Assembly (NCBI RefSeq): GCF_014651775.1
Contig: NZ_BMXN01000001.1
Coordinates: forward strand, 62,001 to 126,000
DNA from: Vreelandella hamiltonii
Lineage (GTDB): Bacteria; Pseudomonadota; Gammaproteobacteria; Pseudomonadales; Halomonadaceae
Direction: 5' to 3'
DNA: 64,000 bases
In this document: one piece after another, positions 27,406 through 36,214 of the stretch
Position numbering within the stretch: position 1 is the stretch's first letter
Layout of the letters: each line of letters starts with the position of its first letter
The notes under the pieces: generated by a model
Seen by the model: only the letters and a program-made list of their open reading frames with translations
Database searches by the model: none
Told to the model about the DNA's origin: nothing
Translations under genes and position numbers: made by a program

Positions 27406-27482
27406 GGACCGGTAGTTCAGTCGGTTAGAATGCCGGCCTGTCACGCCGGAGGTCGCGAGTTCGAGTCTCGTCCGGTCCGCCA
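27406..27482 (+). tRNA. tRNA-Asp (anticodon GTC), copy 3
   Basis: The third identical Asp copy and the last tRNA before the terminator. Confidence 0.97.
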
Positions 27483-27542
27483 TTAAGCACTTATCGGTTA
27501 TGCATGTGCATGCAAGCACGTCGATAAAACCGAACACATTCC

Positions 27543-27577
27543 AAAAGCCCGGATCTTCGATCCGGGCTTTTTTGTCG
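27543..27577 (+). terminator. Terminator of the tRNA operon
   Basis: AAAAGCCCGGATC and GATCCGGGCTTTTTT form a long stem with a three-base loop and end in six T's, about 60 bp after the last tRNA. Confidence 0.93.
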
Positions 27578-27621
27578 TTTCTATTTCCAGATGCCATTTC
27601 CAGATGCCTATGTTCAGGCGC

Positions 27622-27650
27622 GCATGACGCCGTTTGTCACGGCGTCATGC
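27622..27650 (-). terminator. Hairpin after glcG, possible terminator
   Basis: GCATGACGCCGT (27622-27633) and ACGGCGTCATGC (27639-27650) form a perfect 12-bp stem 12 bp beyond the glcG stop. No T-tract follows on the minus strand, so termination is uncertain. Confidence 0.5.
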
Positions 27651-27662
27651 GGTGCTCAGTGG

Positions 27663-28064
27663 TCAGGCGATAGCGCTGACACCGGCTTTGGCGATCTGGA
27701 CATCCTGGTCCGGCTTGACGCCAGAAATCCCCACGGCACCCACGACCTGGCCATCCACGATGATCGGTACGCCGCCGGACAGCAGCCCCTGCAACGGTGC
27801 CGAGACAAACGCCGTACGGCCACCGTTGATCATCTCCTCGAAGATTTGCGTCTCTTTGCGGCCGAGCGCTGCGCTGCGCGCTTTTTGGGTCGCCACTTCG
27901 GCGCTGAACGGGGCAGCGCCATCTAGCCGACGCAGGGCCAGCAGGTGGCCGCCATCGTCGGTGACGGCAATGGTCACGGGCCAGCTGTTGTTGTCGGCTT
28001 CTTGCTGTGCGGCGTCCAGTACTTGAATGACGTCGGCTTGGCCCAGAACGGCTTTGGTTTGCAT
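27663..28064 (-). CDS. glcG: GlcG/HbpS-type protein of the glycolate operon
   Basis: The 133-residue protein belongs to the GlcG/HbpS (DUF336) family: IAVTDDGGHLLALRRLDGA, then ATQKARSAA and GGVPIIVDGQVVGAVGISG. Members bind haem or cobalamin-like ligands in some species; the role in glycolate oxidation is unknown. The ATG at 28064 has AAGGAT upstream. It is the last gene of glcDEFG. A paralogue lies at 33924-34397 at the head of the TRAP operon. Confidence 0.88.
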   Translation of the reverse strand: MQTKAVLGQADVIQVLDAAQQEADNNSWPVTIAVTDDGGHLLALRRLDGAAPFSAEVATQKARSAALGRKETQIFEEMINGGRTAFVSAPLQGLLSGGVPIIVDGQVVGAVGISGVKPDQDVQIAKAGVSAIA

Positions 28065-28145
28065 CAAAGTATCCTTCTTATCATGGGGGGTGAGGCGCGG
28101 CGCCTGACGGGCAAGGCGTGATGCCAGGGGCCGCGAGTATCGAGG

Positions 28146-29378
28146 TTATACCAGGGCAGCGTCGACGACTTCTACCCAGTGGCGGACTGGCGTGCGATTG
28201 GCACTGGCCAGATGCGTCTGACAGCCGATATTGGCGGTCACGATCACTTCGGGGTTGCCTGCTTCCAGAGCATTGAGTTTGTTGTCGCGCAGCTGGGTGG
28301 CGAGCTCCGGCTGGGTCACCGAGTAGGTGCCTGCCGAACCGCAGCACAGGTGGGCATCCTTGACCGGGGCCAGCGTAAAGCCGAGTTTGCCCAGCACGCT
28401 TTCCACCGCGCCGTTGAGCTTCTGGGCATGCTGCAACGTACAGGGGCAGTGGAATGCCAGACGCTGATGCTCCTTGAGCTGCAGGGCCTCCAAAGGCTCG
28501 TCGCGCAGAATCTCGACGATATCCTTGGCCAGTGCGCTGACACGCTGGGCCTTTGCCGCGTAGGCAGGGTCGTCTTTGAGCATGTCGGCATACTCTTTGA
28601 CGAAGGCGCCGCAGCCGCTGGCGGTTTGCACGATGGCTTCGGCCCCTTGCTCGATTTGCGGCCACCAGGCGTCGATATTGGCGCGCATGCGCTGGCGACC
28701 GGCTTCCTGTGCATTGAGGTGGAAGTCGATGGCACCGCAGCACCCCGCTTCACTGATCGGTGTGACGCTGATGCCCAGGCGGTCGAGCAAGCGAGCCGTC
28801 GCCGCATTGGTGTTGGGCGAGAGACCAGGCTGCACACAGCCTTCCAGGATCAATACCTTGCGCGTATGGCGCTGGCTGTCGGGGCGTTGGCCTGCATCCA
28901 CCGGAGCGGGCGGCATTTTGCTGCGCAGCTTGCCAGGCACCAGCGGTTTGAAGGTTTGCCCCAGACTCAGCAGCGCCTTGAAGCGCTTGGGGTCCACCAG
29001 CATTTTACGCAGGGCGTAGCGTTGGGCGCGTTCGGCGGCCGAGCGGGGCACGCGGCGCTCGATCTCGGCGCGTCCTATATCCAGCAGCTTGTGATACTCG
29101 ACGCCCGAGGGGCAGGTGGTTTCACAGTTGCGGCAGGTCAGGCAGCGGTCGAGGTGCAGGCGAGTCTCTTCGGTGACCTGGTCATCGTCATCGCGGCTCT
29201 CCAGCAGCTCTTTCATCAGGTAGATACGCCCGCGCGGCCCGTCTCGCTCATCGCCCAGCAGCTGGTAAGTGGGGCAGGTGGCGTTACAAAAGCCGCAGTG
29301 TACGCAGGTGCGCAGAATGCGCTCGGCTTCCTGAATATGCGGTTTCTGGCGGTCGGCATCGGTAAAGTGCGTCTGCAT
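28146..29378 (-). CDS. glcF: Glycolate oxidase iron-sulfur subunit GlcF
   Basis: The 410-residue subunit carries two ferredoxin-type 4Fe-4S motifs, C25/C28/C31/C35 (CVHCGFCNATCP) and C80/C83/C86/C90 (CLTCRNCETTCP). Two CCG-type domains follow, with EAGCCGA and LCCGSAGTY. It passes electrons from the GlcD flavin site to the quinone pool at the membrane. It starts 14 bp after glcE with AGGAGAG upstream. An 81-bp gap separates it from glcG. Confidence 0.95.
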   Translation of the reverse strand: MQTHFTDADRQKPHIQEAERILRTCVHCGFCNATCPTYQLLGDERDGPRGRIYLMKELLESRDDDDQVTEETRLHLDRCLTCRNCETTCPSGVEYHKLLDIGRAEIERRVPRSAAERAQRYALRKMLVDPKRFKALLSLGQTFKPLVPGKLRSKMPPAPVDAGQRPDSQRHTRKVLILEGCVQPGLSPNTNAATARLLDRLGISVTPISEAGCCGAIDFHLNAQEAGRQRMRANIDAWWPQIEQGAEAIVQTASGCGAFVKEYADMLKDDPAYAAKAQRVSALAKDIVEILRDEPLEALQLKEHQRLAFHCPCTLQHAQKLNGAVESVLGKLGFTLAPVKDAHLCCGSAGTYSVTQPELATQLRDNKLNALEAGNPEVIVTANIGCQTHLASANRTPVRHWVEVVDAALV

Positions 29379-29392
29379 GTCAGCTCTCCTGA

Positions 29393-30490
29393 TTAAAATG
29401 CCGCATAAAGACGACCAGGATTGAAAATGCCGTGGGCATCCAGTTCGGCCTTCAGGTTGCGATGATACTTTTCCACGACTGAATTCAGTGGCGTGAACGG
29501 TGACTCCGCACCGCCCTGATGATGCGGGGTGTAGCAGGTGGCGTGGCCGCCTGCCTGCTGGCAGGCATCGCGCAGGGTTTGCGCGGGCAATGGGGTTTTC
29601 ACCCAGCGCTGACTGCCGCCCCAGTCGTAGAAGATATCGCTTTCATCGACGGCCAGTGCCAACGGCGGTGTATGGGGTGGTAGCGACAGGCGCCACAGAG
29701 CTTGGCCCTCGGCCAGGTTGAAAAAGGCGTGCTGCAGGTCGCGTAGCTGCTGCCAGAAGTCTGCCGAGAGGGCGTCGCCGCCCAGCCGCTCTTTGGTCGC
29801 CTTGACCGAGCTTTCGCCGCCTTCCAGGCGAATGAACAGCTCGCCCGCGTGCCAGGCCGTGGCGGTGATCGGCAGCGGCTGGCGGCCCAGCTCGGAGAGC
29901 TTCGCCAGGGCGTCTTCCAGACCCATGGAGAGGCGCAGGCTATGGCTGGCGGTGGGAATCGGCAGCACCTTGAAAGAGATATCGGCCAGTACGCCCAGCG
30001 TGCCCTGGGCGCCGGTCATCATGCGGGAGAGATCGTAGCCCGCCACGTTCTTCATGACTTCGCCGCCAAAGCGCAGCAGTTTGCCTTCCTGGGTGATCAC
30101 CCGGGTGCCCAGCACGAAATCCCTGGCAGCCCCGGCCCAGGGGCGACGGGGGCCGGACATGCCGGTGGCGACCGCACCGCCAATGGTGCTGGCTTCGCCA
30201 AAGATCGGTGGCTCGAAAGGCAGCATCTGATGCTTCTCGGCAAGTGCTGCGTTCAGCGCGTCAAGTCGTGTGCCGGCCCGCACGGTCACCACCAGCTCCA
30301 CGGGGTCGTAGGAGACGATGCCGCGATGGGCCGCGACATTGAGCTCCGCGCCTTCTACCGAGCGGCCATAGAAAGCCCGAGTGTTTCCCGCCACGATGCG
30401 TAGCGGAGTGCGCTCGGCGTAGGCGCTGCGCACCTGTTCGCACAGTTCAGCGGCGATATCCTGGTCAGCGTGTATCGCTAGTTCGGTCAT
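29393..30490 (-). CDS. glcE: Glycolate oxidase FAD-binding subunit GlcE
   Basis: The 365-residue subunit has a PCMH-type FAD-binding fold (LRIVAGNTRAFYGR, IGGAVATGMSGPRR) but is shorter than GlcD, as in E. coli. I chose the ATG at 30490 because AAGGA precedes it; the frame begins at 30508, where it would overlap the glcD stop. It acts with GlcD and GlcF to oxidise glycolate to glyoxylate. Confidence 0.94.
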   Translation of the reverse strand: MTELAIHADQDIAAELCEQVRSAYAERTPLRIVAGNTRAFYGRSVEGAELNVAAHRGIVSYDPVELVVTVRAGTRLDALNAALAEKHQMLPFEPPIFGEASTIGGAVATGMSGPRRPWAGAARDFVLGTRVITQEGKLLRFGGEVMKNVAGYDLSRMMTGAQGTLGVLADISFKVLPIPTASHSLRLSMGLEDALAKLSELGRQPLPITATAWHAGELFIRLEGGESSVKATKERLGGDALSADFWQQLRDLQHAFFNLAEGQALWRLSLPPHTPPLALAVDESDIFYDWGGSQRWVKTPLPAQTLRDACQQAGGHATCYTPHHQGGAESPFTPLNSVVEKYHRNLKAELDAHGIFNPGRLYAAF

Positions 30491-30507
30491 GGTCGGTCCT
30501 TGTGGCA

Positions 30508-32007
30508 TCAGAAGCGTGGCAGCTCCGGATGCGGTAACTCGTTGTTATGTACATGCATGGCGCCAAATTCGGCGCAGCGCGCCAGGGTCGGAATGTTCTT
30601 CCCCGGATTGAGCAGCCGTTGCGGGTCGAAGGCCGCTTTCAGAGCGTGAAAGACCGTCAGTTCGTCGGGCTGAAACTGGCTGCACATCTGATTGATCTTC
30701 TCGCGCCCTACGCCGTGCTCGCCGGTAATCGAGCCTCCTGCGGCAACGCACAGCTCCAGAATCTTGCCACCGACGTCTTCCGCCAGGGCCAGCTCACCCT
30801 CTTTGTTGGCATCGAACAGAATCAGCGGGTGCATATTGCCATCGCCCGCGTGAAACACGTTGGCCACAGCCAGGCCACTCTCCTCGGAAAGCGCGGCAAT
30901 GCCCTTGAGTACCCGGGGCAGCTCGCGGCGGGGAATGGTGCCATCCATGCAGTAGTAGTCCGGTGACATGCGGCCTACCGCCGGGAAGGCGTTCTTGCGC
31001 CCGGCCCAGAATTTGGCGCGCTCGGCTTCGTCCCGAGCCTGTTGAATATGGGTGGCCCCGGCCGTTTCCAGTACGCGGCGAACGGTCTCGCAGTCGTCGT
31101 CCACGTCTGCTTCGACGCCGTCCAGCTCGCAGAGCAGAATGGCTTCGGCATCCACTGGATAGCCCGCCTTGATGAAGTCTTCTGCGGCCTGAATGGCGAG
31201 CTTGTCCATCATTTCCAGGCCACCGGGAATGATCCCTGCGGCAATGATGTCACCCACTGCGCGGCCTGCCTTTTCGATATCGTCGAAGCTGGCCATGAGG
31301 ACCTTGGCGGTTTCCGGCTTGGGCAACAGCTTGACGGTAATCTCCGTGACCACCCCCAGCATGCCTTCGGAGCCATTCATCAGCGCGAGCAGATCAAAGC
31401 CTGGCGCATCCAGCGCTTCGGAGCCCAGCGTCATGTGCTCGCCTTCGATGGTCAGTACGTCCACGCGCAGCACGTTGTGCACGGTCAGGCCATACTTGAG
31501 GCAGTGCACGCCACCGGCGTTTTCGGCGACGTTACCGCCAATGGAGCAGGCAATCTGGGAAGACGGGTCGGGCGCGTAATACAGGCCATAGGGCGCCGCT
31601 GCCTCGGAAATCGCCAGGTTGCGAACGCCGGTTTGTACCCTGGCCAGACGGGCATCGGGGTCGACGCTGATGATCTGGTTGAAGCGCGACATGACCAGCA
31701 GCACGCCTTGTTCGAGGGGCAGGGCGCCGCCGGAAAGCCCGGTGCCTGCGCCGCGGGTCACCACCGGTACGCCCAGGGCGTGACAGCGCTTGAGCAGGCC
31801 TTCCACCTGGGCCAGCGTTTCCGGCAGGGCGACCAGCATGGGCAGCACCCGATAAGCCGCCAGACCATCGCATTCGAATGGGCGCAGGTCTTCTTCGCGG
31901 TGCAGCAGGGTCAAGGTAGGCACAGCGCTTTGCAGGTCGCTGAGCACCTCGGCTTTATCACGGTGGACGAGCTCGCCATCGAGGCGCTCGTCGAACAGGA
32001 TATTCAT
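30508..32007 (-). CDS. glcD: Glycolate oxidase catalytic subunit GlcD
   Basis: The 499-residue flavoprotein has the FAD-binding segment VVTRGAGTGLSGGALP, then IGGNVAENAGGVHCLKYG, and the C-terminal FAD-oxidase signature GSITGEHGVGREK. It oxidises glycolate (and often D-lactate) to the 2-oxoacid. The start MNILFDERLDGEL at 32007 follows AAGGATG; the longer frame to 32067 is not supported. It heads the glcDEFG operon, divergent from glcC, with a TGGTNNNACCA operator-like site 100 bp upstream. Confidence 0.95.
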   Translation of the reverse strand: MNILFDERLDGELVHRDKAEVLSDLQSAVPTLTLLHREEDLRPFECDGLAAYRVLPMLVALPETLAQVEGLLKRCHALGVPVVTRGAGTGLSGGALPLEQGVLLVMSRFNQIISVDPDARLARVQTGVRNLAISEAAAPYGLYYAPDPSSQIACSIGGNVAENAGGVHCLKYGLTVHNVLRVDVLTIEGEHMTLGSEALDAPGFDLLALMNGSEGMLGVVTEITVKLLPKPETAKVLMASFDDIEKAGRAVGDIIAAGIIPGGLEMMDKLAIQAAEDFIKAGYPVDAEAILLCELDGVEADVDDDCETVRRVLETAGATHIQQARDEAERAKFWAGRKNAFPAVGRMSPDYYCMDGTIPRRELPRVLKGIAALSEESGLAVANVFHAGDGNMHPLILFDANKEGELALAEDVGGKILELCVAAGGSITGEHGVGREKINQMCSQFQPDELTVFHALKAAFDPQRLLNPGKNIPTLARCAEFGAMHVHNNELPHPELPRF

Positions 32008-32106
32008 CGCGACATCCTTCATTTTTATCGTTGAACAGAGCAGCAGGTCGCCGCCGCTTGACGCCAATCTGAGCTTTTTTCAGGCGCCTGTCCAGCCTGT
32101 GGTGCA

Positions 32107-32120
32107 GTGGTCTGACCAGT
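32107..32120. promoter_or_regulatory. Candidate GlcC operator 1 (glcD side)
   Basis: GTGGTCTGACCAGT contains a perfect TGGTNNNACCA inverted repeat, the type of site bound by PdhR/LldR/GlcC-like FCD regulators. A further TTGGTC half-site follows at 32123. Confidence 0.65.
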
Positions 32121-32170
32121 AATTGGTCGATAGTCGCAAGGTTCGTGGCATACTCACCCCAGGCAGCTAC

Positions 32171-32184
32171 TTGGTCTTACCGCC
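32171..32184. promoter_or_regulatory. Candidate GlcC operator 2 (glcC side)
   Basis: TTGGTCTTACCGCC has one mismatch to TGGTNNNACCA and ends just before the glcC ribosome-binding site. It could serve autorepression. Confidence 0.5.
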
Positions 32185-32219
32185 AGGAGGCGTTGTGGCT
32201 CAAGCAGAGAGGAGGGCAA

Positions 32220-32996
32220 GTGGTACTCAACAACGATGACATCGCCATGGGCAAACGCACGCCCGAGCACGTGGCGGCCAGGCTGGAAGAGCTGATTCTC
32301 GAGGGAGTCTTTCGACCGGGGCAACTGCTGCCTTCCGAGCGGCGGCTATGTGAGCGTCTGGGTGTTTCTCGTGCCTCCCTGCGTGAGGGGCTGAGGATCT
32401 TGCGCAGCAAGGGCATCATCAACACTCGCCAGGGCCATGGTTCCACCGTGGCGTCCCTGTTGCCGAGCCAGCACCAGAGCCCGCTGATGCATCTGTTCCG
32501 TGACCATCCGCGGACGCTGTTCGACCTGCTGGAAGTGCGCGCGCTGCTAGAGGGCGAGTCTGCCTATCTGGCGGCTCGGCGTGGCACGTCCATGGACCGC
32601 GTGCTGATCACACGCCGCTATCGTGAGATGGCCGAATACGCTGCCCAGACGGATACCCTGGAAGTCGAGCAGTTGGCGCGACTGGACCACGCGTTTCATC
32701 TGGCCATCTCCCAGGCCTCCCACAACCCCGTGCTGGTGCATACGCTGCAGGGGCTGACCGATCTGTTGCTCAGCTCGGTCTTTGCATCGGTCAAGCACCT
32801 CTACCACCGGCCCGGGCCCAGAGAAATGATCAATCAGCAGCACGCACGCCTGCATGACTCGGTAGTCAGCGGCCACGCCGAGCAGGCGCGGCAGATTGCG
32901 CTGGAGCACCTCACCAGCATCAGTGAATTGCTGAGAGAGCTGGAGGCGGAGCACGATCGCCTGGAGCGCTCCGCCATGCGCCTGGAACAGTGGTAG
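32220..32996 (+). CDS. glcC: GntR/FCD transcription regulator GlcC, GTG start
   Basis: The regulator (258 residues from GTG 32220) has an N-terminal winged helix (LILEGVFRPGQLLPSERRLC, then GVSRASLREGLRIL). A helical FCD ligand-binding domain follows (FDLLEVRALLEGESA and HLAISQASHNP, with metal-ligand histidines). GTG 32220 is supported by GAGAGGAGGG; an ATG at 32247 has a weaker site. Divergence from glcDEFG matches E. coli glcC, an activator responding to glycolate. It converges on the next GntR gene with only 13 bp between stops. Confidence 0.9.
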   Translation: MVLNNDDIAMGKRTPEHVAARLEELILEGVFRPGQLLPSERRLCERLGVSRASLREGLRILRSKGIINTRQGHGSTVASLLPSQHQSPLMHLFRDHPRTLFDLLEVRALLEGESAYLAARRGTSMDRVLITRRYREMAEYAAQTDTLEVEQLARLDHAFHLAISQASHNPVLVHTLQGLTDLLLSSVFASVKHLYHRPGPREMINQQHARLHDSVVSGHAEQARQIALEHLTSISELLRELEAEHDRLERSAMRLEQW

Positions 32997-33009
32997 TGAA
33001 GGGTGCGGG

Positions 33010-33690
33010 TTAGCAGTTGGCTACGTTGAGGCTGTCATCCTCGATGACCCCCGCCAGGGTGGCGACTTCGAGCTTGTTGCACAGGTGATCGCGCAGAATC
33101 TGCCCTAGCCGAGGGCTATCGCGTGCTTCGAGCGCTTCGATCATGTTTTCGTGGTCCTGTACGGCCTGGCGCCAGAACTTCTGAGTCATCTTCTTGGAGT
33201 AGCGGACCCGTTTCACCCGCTGGCTGAGATTGCTGTACATCTCCTGGAGCACTTCATTGCGCGACGCTGCCAGGATGCTTTCGTGTATCTGCTGGTTGAC
33301 GATGAAATAGCTCGCCAGATCGCGTTGATGGTAGTGCTCCAGCATGGTGTCGTGCAGTTTGCGCACCGCTTTGATTTCGGCATCGCTGATATGTTGGCAG
33401 GCGAGTTCACCTGACAGCCCTTCCAGAGCCGCCATCAGGTCGTAGGTATCCTTGACCTTTTTGAACGTCAAGCGCACGACACGCGCGCCACGGTTGGGCA
33501 GCAGTTCGATCAACCCTTCGGTGGCCAATACTTTCAGGGCCTCCCGCAGGGGCGTGCGCGATACGCCGAACCGTTCGCACAGCTGTTTCTCTGAAATACG
33601 CTCACCAGGCGCAAGCTCGCCATGTTCGATCAGCTCGCCGATGCGATCAGCGACTTCGCGATAGAGGTTTCGCTGCAGGATTTTAGTCAT
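33010..33690 (-). CDS. GntR/FCD transcription regulator of the TRAP operon (probable)
   Basis: The 226-residue protein has a winged-helix domain (LAPGERISEKQLCERFGVSR, TPLREALKVLATEGLIE). The FCD domain includes HDTMLEHY, NQQIHESILAAS and DHENMIEAL, whose histidines likely bind a metal that positions a carboxylate ligand. The start at 33690 is well placed, with a purine-rich site before it. It diverges from the GlcG-like/TRAP/CoA-enzyme operon, which it probably controls; the effector is unknown. It ends 13 bp from glcC. Confidence 0.85.
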   Translation of the reverse strand: MTKILQRNLYREVADRIGELIEHGELAPGERISEKQLCERFGVSRTPLREALKVLATEGLIELLPNRGARVVRLTFKKVKDTYDLMAALEGLSGELACQHISDAEIKAVRKLHDTMLEHYHQRDLASYFIVNQQIHESILAASRNEVLQEMYSNLSQRVKRVRYSKKMTQKFWRQAVQDHENMIEALEARDSPRLGQILRDHLCNKLEVATLAGVIEDDSLNVANC

Positions 33691-33923
33691 GGTGCTGTCC
33701 CTTTTGGTAAGCCCGCCTGTTGCTCCCCAAGCGGTTGGTCATGCGGCGCGTCATGCCAAGCCCAGTAGGGGTTTACAGGCAGTAACGCTTTACAGACATA
33801 GTGACGCTTCTTTGTATGATCTGCAAAAGTAATTATGAATGCAGTTTGCTGTCTGGGCTATTCTCAAAAAGCCGTCGCAGCAGGGCGGCGATCCATCATT
33901 CAACAATAAACAGGAGCTGAGCC

Positions 33924-34397
33924 ATGGCGGGAAGTGTATTTACGTGCAGCGTGCAGCTTGGACGAGAGCAGGCAAGGCGCATCGTGGACGGTGCAATACA
34001 GCAGGCGCGGGGGGCTGAACTCACGCCACTGACCATCGTGGTATTGGATGCGGGAGGGCATGTGGTATGTGCCGAGCGCGAGGATGGATGCGCGCCATTG
34101 CGCTTTCCTGTCGCCCAGGGCAAGGCATACGCAGCAATCGGCATGGGAATCTCGAGTGGCATCATCGGCGAGCGAAACAGCGAGCGGCCTGCCTTTTTGG
34201 CCAGTGTGGCGGCGGCCTCTGGGGGGCACTTCGTTCCGGTTGCCGGCGGGGTACCGATTCTGGATGCCCAGCAACGTGTGGTGGGGGCCGTGGGGGTGAG
34301 CGGTGCCTCTTCTGATGAAGATCAGCAGGCAGCCATTGCCGGTATCGAGGCGGCGGGTTTGCACTGGGGGTTGGCGCCAGGAGGGGAGCCGCGCTGA
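33924..34397 (+). CDS. Second GlcG/HbpS-type protein, head of TRAP operon
   Basis: The 157-residue protein shares the GlcG fold: IVVLDAGGHVVCAEREDG, VAQGKAYAAIGMG and GGVPILDAQQRVVGAVGVSG. It is a divergent paralogue of glcG at 27663. The start at 33924 follows AGGAGC. The 200-bp gap before the TRAP binding protein holds a further promoter-like region, so it may be transcribed separately or with it. Ligand and role are unknown. Its position beside the dehydrogenase operon parallels glcG beside glcDEF. Confidence 0.82.
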   Translation: MAGSVFTCSVQLGREQARRIVDGAIQQARGAELTPLTIVVLDAGGHVVCAEREDGCAPLRFPVAQGKAYAAIGMGISSGIIGERNSERPAFLASVAAASGGHFVPVAGGVPILDAQQRVVGAVGVSGASSDEDQQAAIAGIEAAGLHWGLAPGGEPR

Positions 34398-34538
34398 AAA
34401 AATGCGCAACGTTCGTACGAGCAGTGCCTGTCAGGCGCTGCTTTTTTTTGCCCGTCATCGCCATAAATGCCTGCTTATTCAGAGCATTGAAATTTCGCAA
34501 AGCGGCTCGATACGAAAGTTTAATACCTAATTTTGAAT

Positions 34539-34550
34539 TTTGAATTCAAA
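34539..34550. promoter_or_regulatory. Palindrome TTTGAATTCAAA upstream of TRAP genes
   Basis: A perfect 12-bp palindrome lies 50 bp before dctP. The partial word TTTGAATTCA recurs upstream of the aminotransferase at 39572-39581. It is a candidate operator for the FCD regulator at 33010-33690. Confidence 0.45.
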
Positions 34551-34600
34551 TTGAGTGGGTGAAGATTCAATAACAACAACGGTTCACTTGGAGCACTCCC

Positions 34601-35578
34601 ATGAAATTCATTAAAACAGCTTTTTTGGCAACGGCCGTGACCCTGGGGCTGAGCGCCTCGCTGGCGCAGGCCAACGTCGAGGTACGCCTTGGGCATGTAG
34701 GCGGGCCAGGATCCCTGTTCGAAATCACGGCCAACCGCTTTGCGGAGCTGGCCAATGAACGCCTCGACGGTATTGCGGAGGTGAACGTCTACGGCAACAG
34801 CCAGCTAGGCAGCGACGAATCCATGATGCGTCGCCTGCGCCTGGGGTCACTGGATCTCTCCATTCCCTCGACGGTCATGAGTTCGGAGTCAGAGCAGTTT
34901 GCGCTGTTCGAAATGCCTTACCTGATCGAAGACCGCGAGCACATGAAGCGAGTGCGCGACGAGGTAGTACGTGGCCCCCTGTATGAGGCAGCCGAAGCGC
35001 GTGGCTTCAGAATCATTGGCGTGTGGGAAAACGGTTTCCGCCAAATCACCAATAACGTTCGCCCCATTACCGTGCCCGAGGATCTACGCGGTATCAAACT
35101 GAGAACGCCCAGCGGTGTGTGGCGGATAGAGATGTTCCGCAGCTATGGGGCTGCGCCTTCCCCGATGTCCCTCTCCGAGGTGTTCGTCGCCCTTCAGACG
35201 GGTGCGATGGATGGCCAGGAGAATCCCCTGATTCAAACCTTCTCCTCTCGCTTTCATGAGGTTCAAGACTATTTGTCCATCTCCAATCACGTCTATACCC
35301 CTGCCTACCTGACGGCTGGCGCAAGCTGGAATCGGCTGCCGGAAGAAGTACGCACGGTCTTGCAAGAAGTCGCGCTGGAAATGGAAGACTTTGCCTTGGA
35401 AGAGGGCCAGCGCCTCGATGACGAGACCCTGGTGCACATGCGTGATGCCGGTATGGAAGTCAATGACGTGGACTTCGATGCTTTCGTTGAGGCCTCTCAA
35501 TCCATCTACAACAAGTTCGCAAGCGATGTTGCCGGTGGTCAGGAAATGCTGGACTCCGTTGCCGCCCTGCGCGAGTAA
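34601..35578 (+). CDS. dctP: TRAP transporter substrate-binding protein (DctP family)
   Basis: The 325-residue periplasmic protein has a signal peptide ending LAQA (residue 24) before NVEVRLGHVGG. The DctP fold follows, with conserved GIKLRTPSG, whose arginine usually binds a carboxylate, and LQTGAMDGQENP. It delivers a carboxylic acid to the DctQM permease. The substrate cannot be read from sequence; the downstream enzymes suggest an organic acid metabolised through a CoA thioester. The start follows TTGGAG. Confidence 0.93.
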   Translation: MKFIKTAFLATAVTLGLSASLAQANVEVRLGHVGGPGSLFEITANRFAELANERLDGIAEVNVYGNSQLGSDESMMRRLRLGSLDLSIPSTVMSSESEQFALFEMPYLIEDREHMKRVRDEVVRGPLYEAAEARGFRIIGVWENGFRQITNNVRPITVPEDLRGIKLRTPSGVWRIEMFRSYGAAPSPMSLSEVFVALQTGAMDGQENPLIQTFSSRFHEVQDYLSISNHVYTPAYLTAGASWNRLPEEVRTVLQEVALEMEDFALEEGQRLDDETLVHMRDAGMEVNDVDFDAFVEASQSIYNKFASDVAGGQEMLDSVAALRE

Positions 35579-35644
35579 CGTCGCCACCATTTCTTGGAGG
35601 CGGCTGCCCTTGTCGGCGGACGCCTCTACCAACAGGAGGTTTCA

Positions 35645-36205
35645 ATGAGCACTTATACCAAGTTCAAGAACGCCTACTTTGCGTTTCTTGAAGGCATCGT
35701 GGTGGTGCTGGTGATTGCGTTGGCCGGGGTCGTCACGATTGGCTTCGTTTCTCGTTACCTGGGTTCTCCGCTGAGCTGGTACGACGAGCTGGCGGCCGTA
35801 CTGCTGGCATGGGTGACCTATTACGGGGCTGCCCTGGCGGCTGCCAAAGGGGCGCATATCACTTGCCCCAGCGTGCTGAACATGTGCCCTCCGGCGGTAC
35901 GGGTGCCCGTTGCCCTGCTGGCCGAAGCCATCACGATTGGTTTCTTCGTCTTTCTAGGGTTGGCGAGCTACCAGGTCATGATGATTCTGGAAGGCATGAA
36001 CATGGTGAGCCTGCCATCCATTTCCATGCAGATGACCCAGTCCGCCATTCCCATCGCTTCTGTCCTGTTCATTATCGCCGAGCTGCTGCGGCTGCCCGAT
36101 ATTTTGAAAAGTGCCCGAGGCAAAGGCTTTGTGGACCATGAGCTTGAAGAGGTCGGCATCGATGCCGATGAGGTCGAAGCCGTCAGCACACAGCAGCGGG
36201 GATAA
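35645..36205 (+). CDS. dctQ: TRAP transporter small permease DctQ
   Basis: The 186-residue protein has four hydrophobic helices (e.g. IVVVLVIALAGVVTIGFVS and VALLAEAITIGFFVFLGLA) and the WYDELAAVLLAWVTYYGAA segment typical of DctQ. The ATG at 35645 follows AACAGGAGG; the frame is open to 35594. It lies 66 bp after dctP and 9 bp before dctM. Confidence 0.93.
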   Translation: MSTYTKFKNAYFAFLEGIVVVLVIALAGVVTIGFVSRYLGSPLSWYDELAAVLLAWVTYYGAALAAAKGAHITCPSVLNMCPPAVRVPVALLAEAITIGFFVFLGLASYQVMMILEGMNMVSLPSISMQMTQSAIPIASVLFIIAELLRLPDILKSARGKGFVDHELEEVGIDADEVEAVSTQQRG

Positions 36206-36214
36206 GTAACCATC

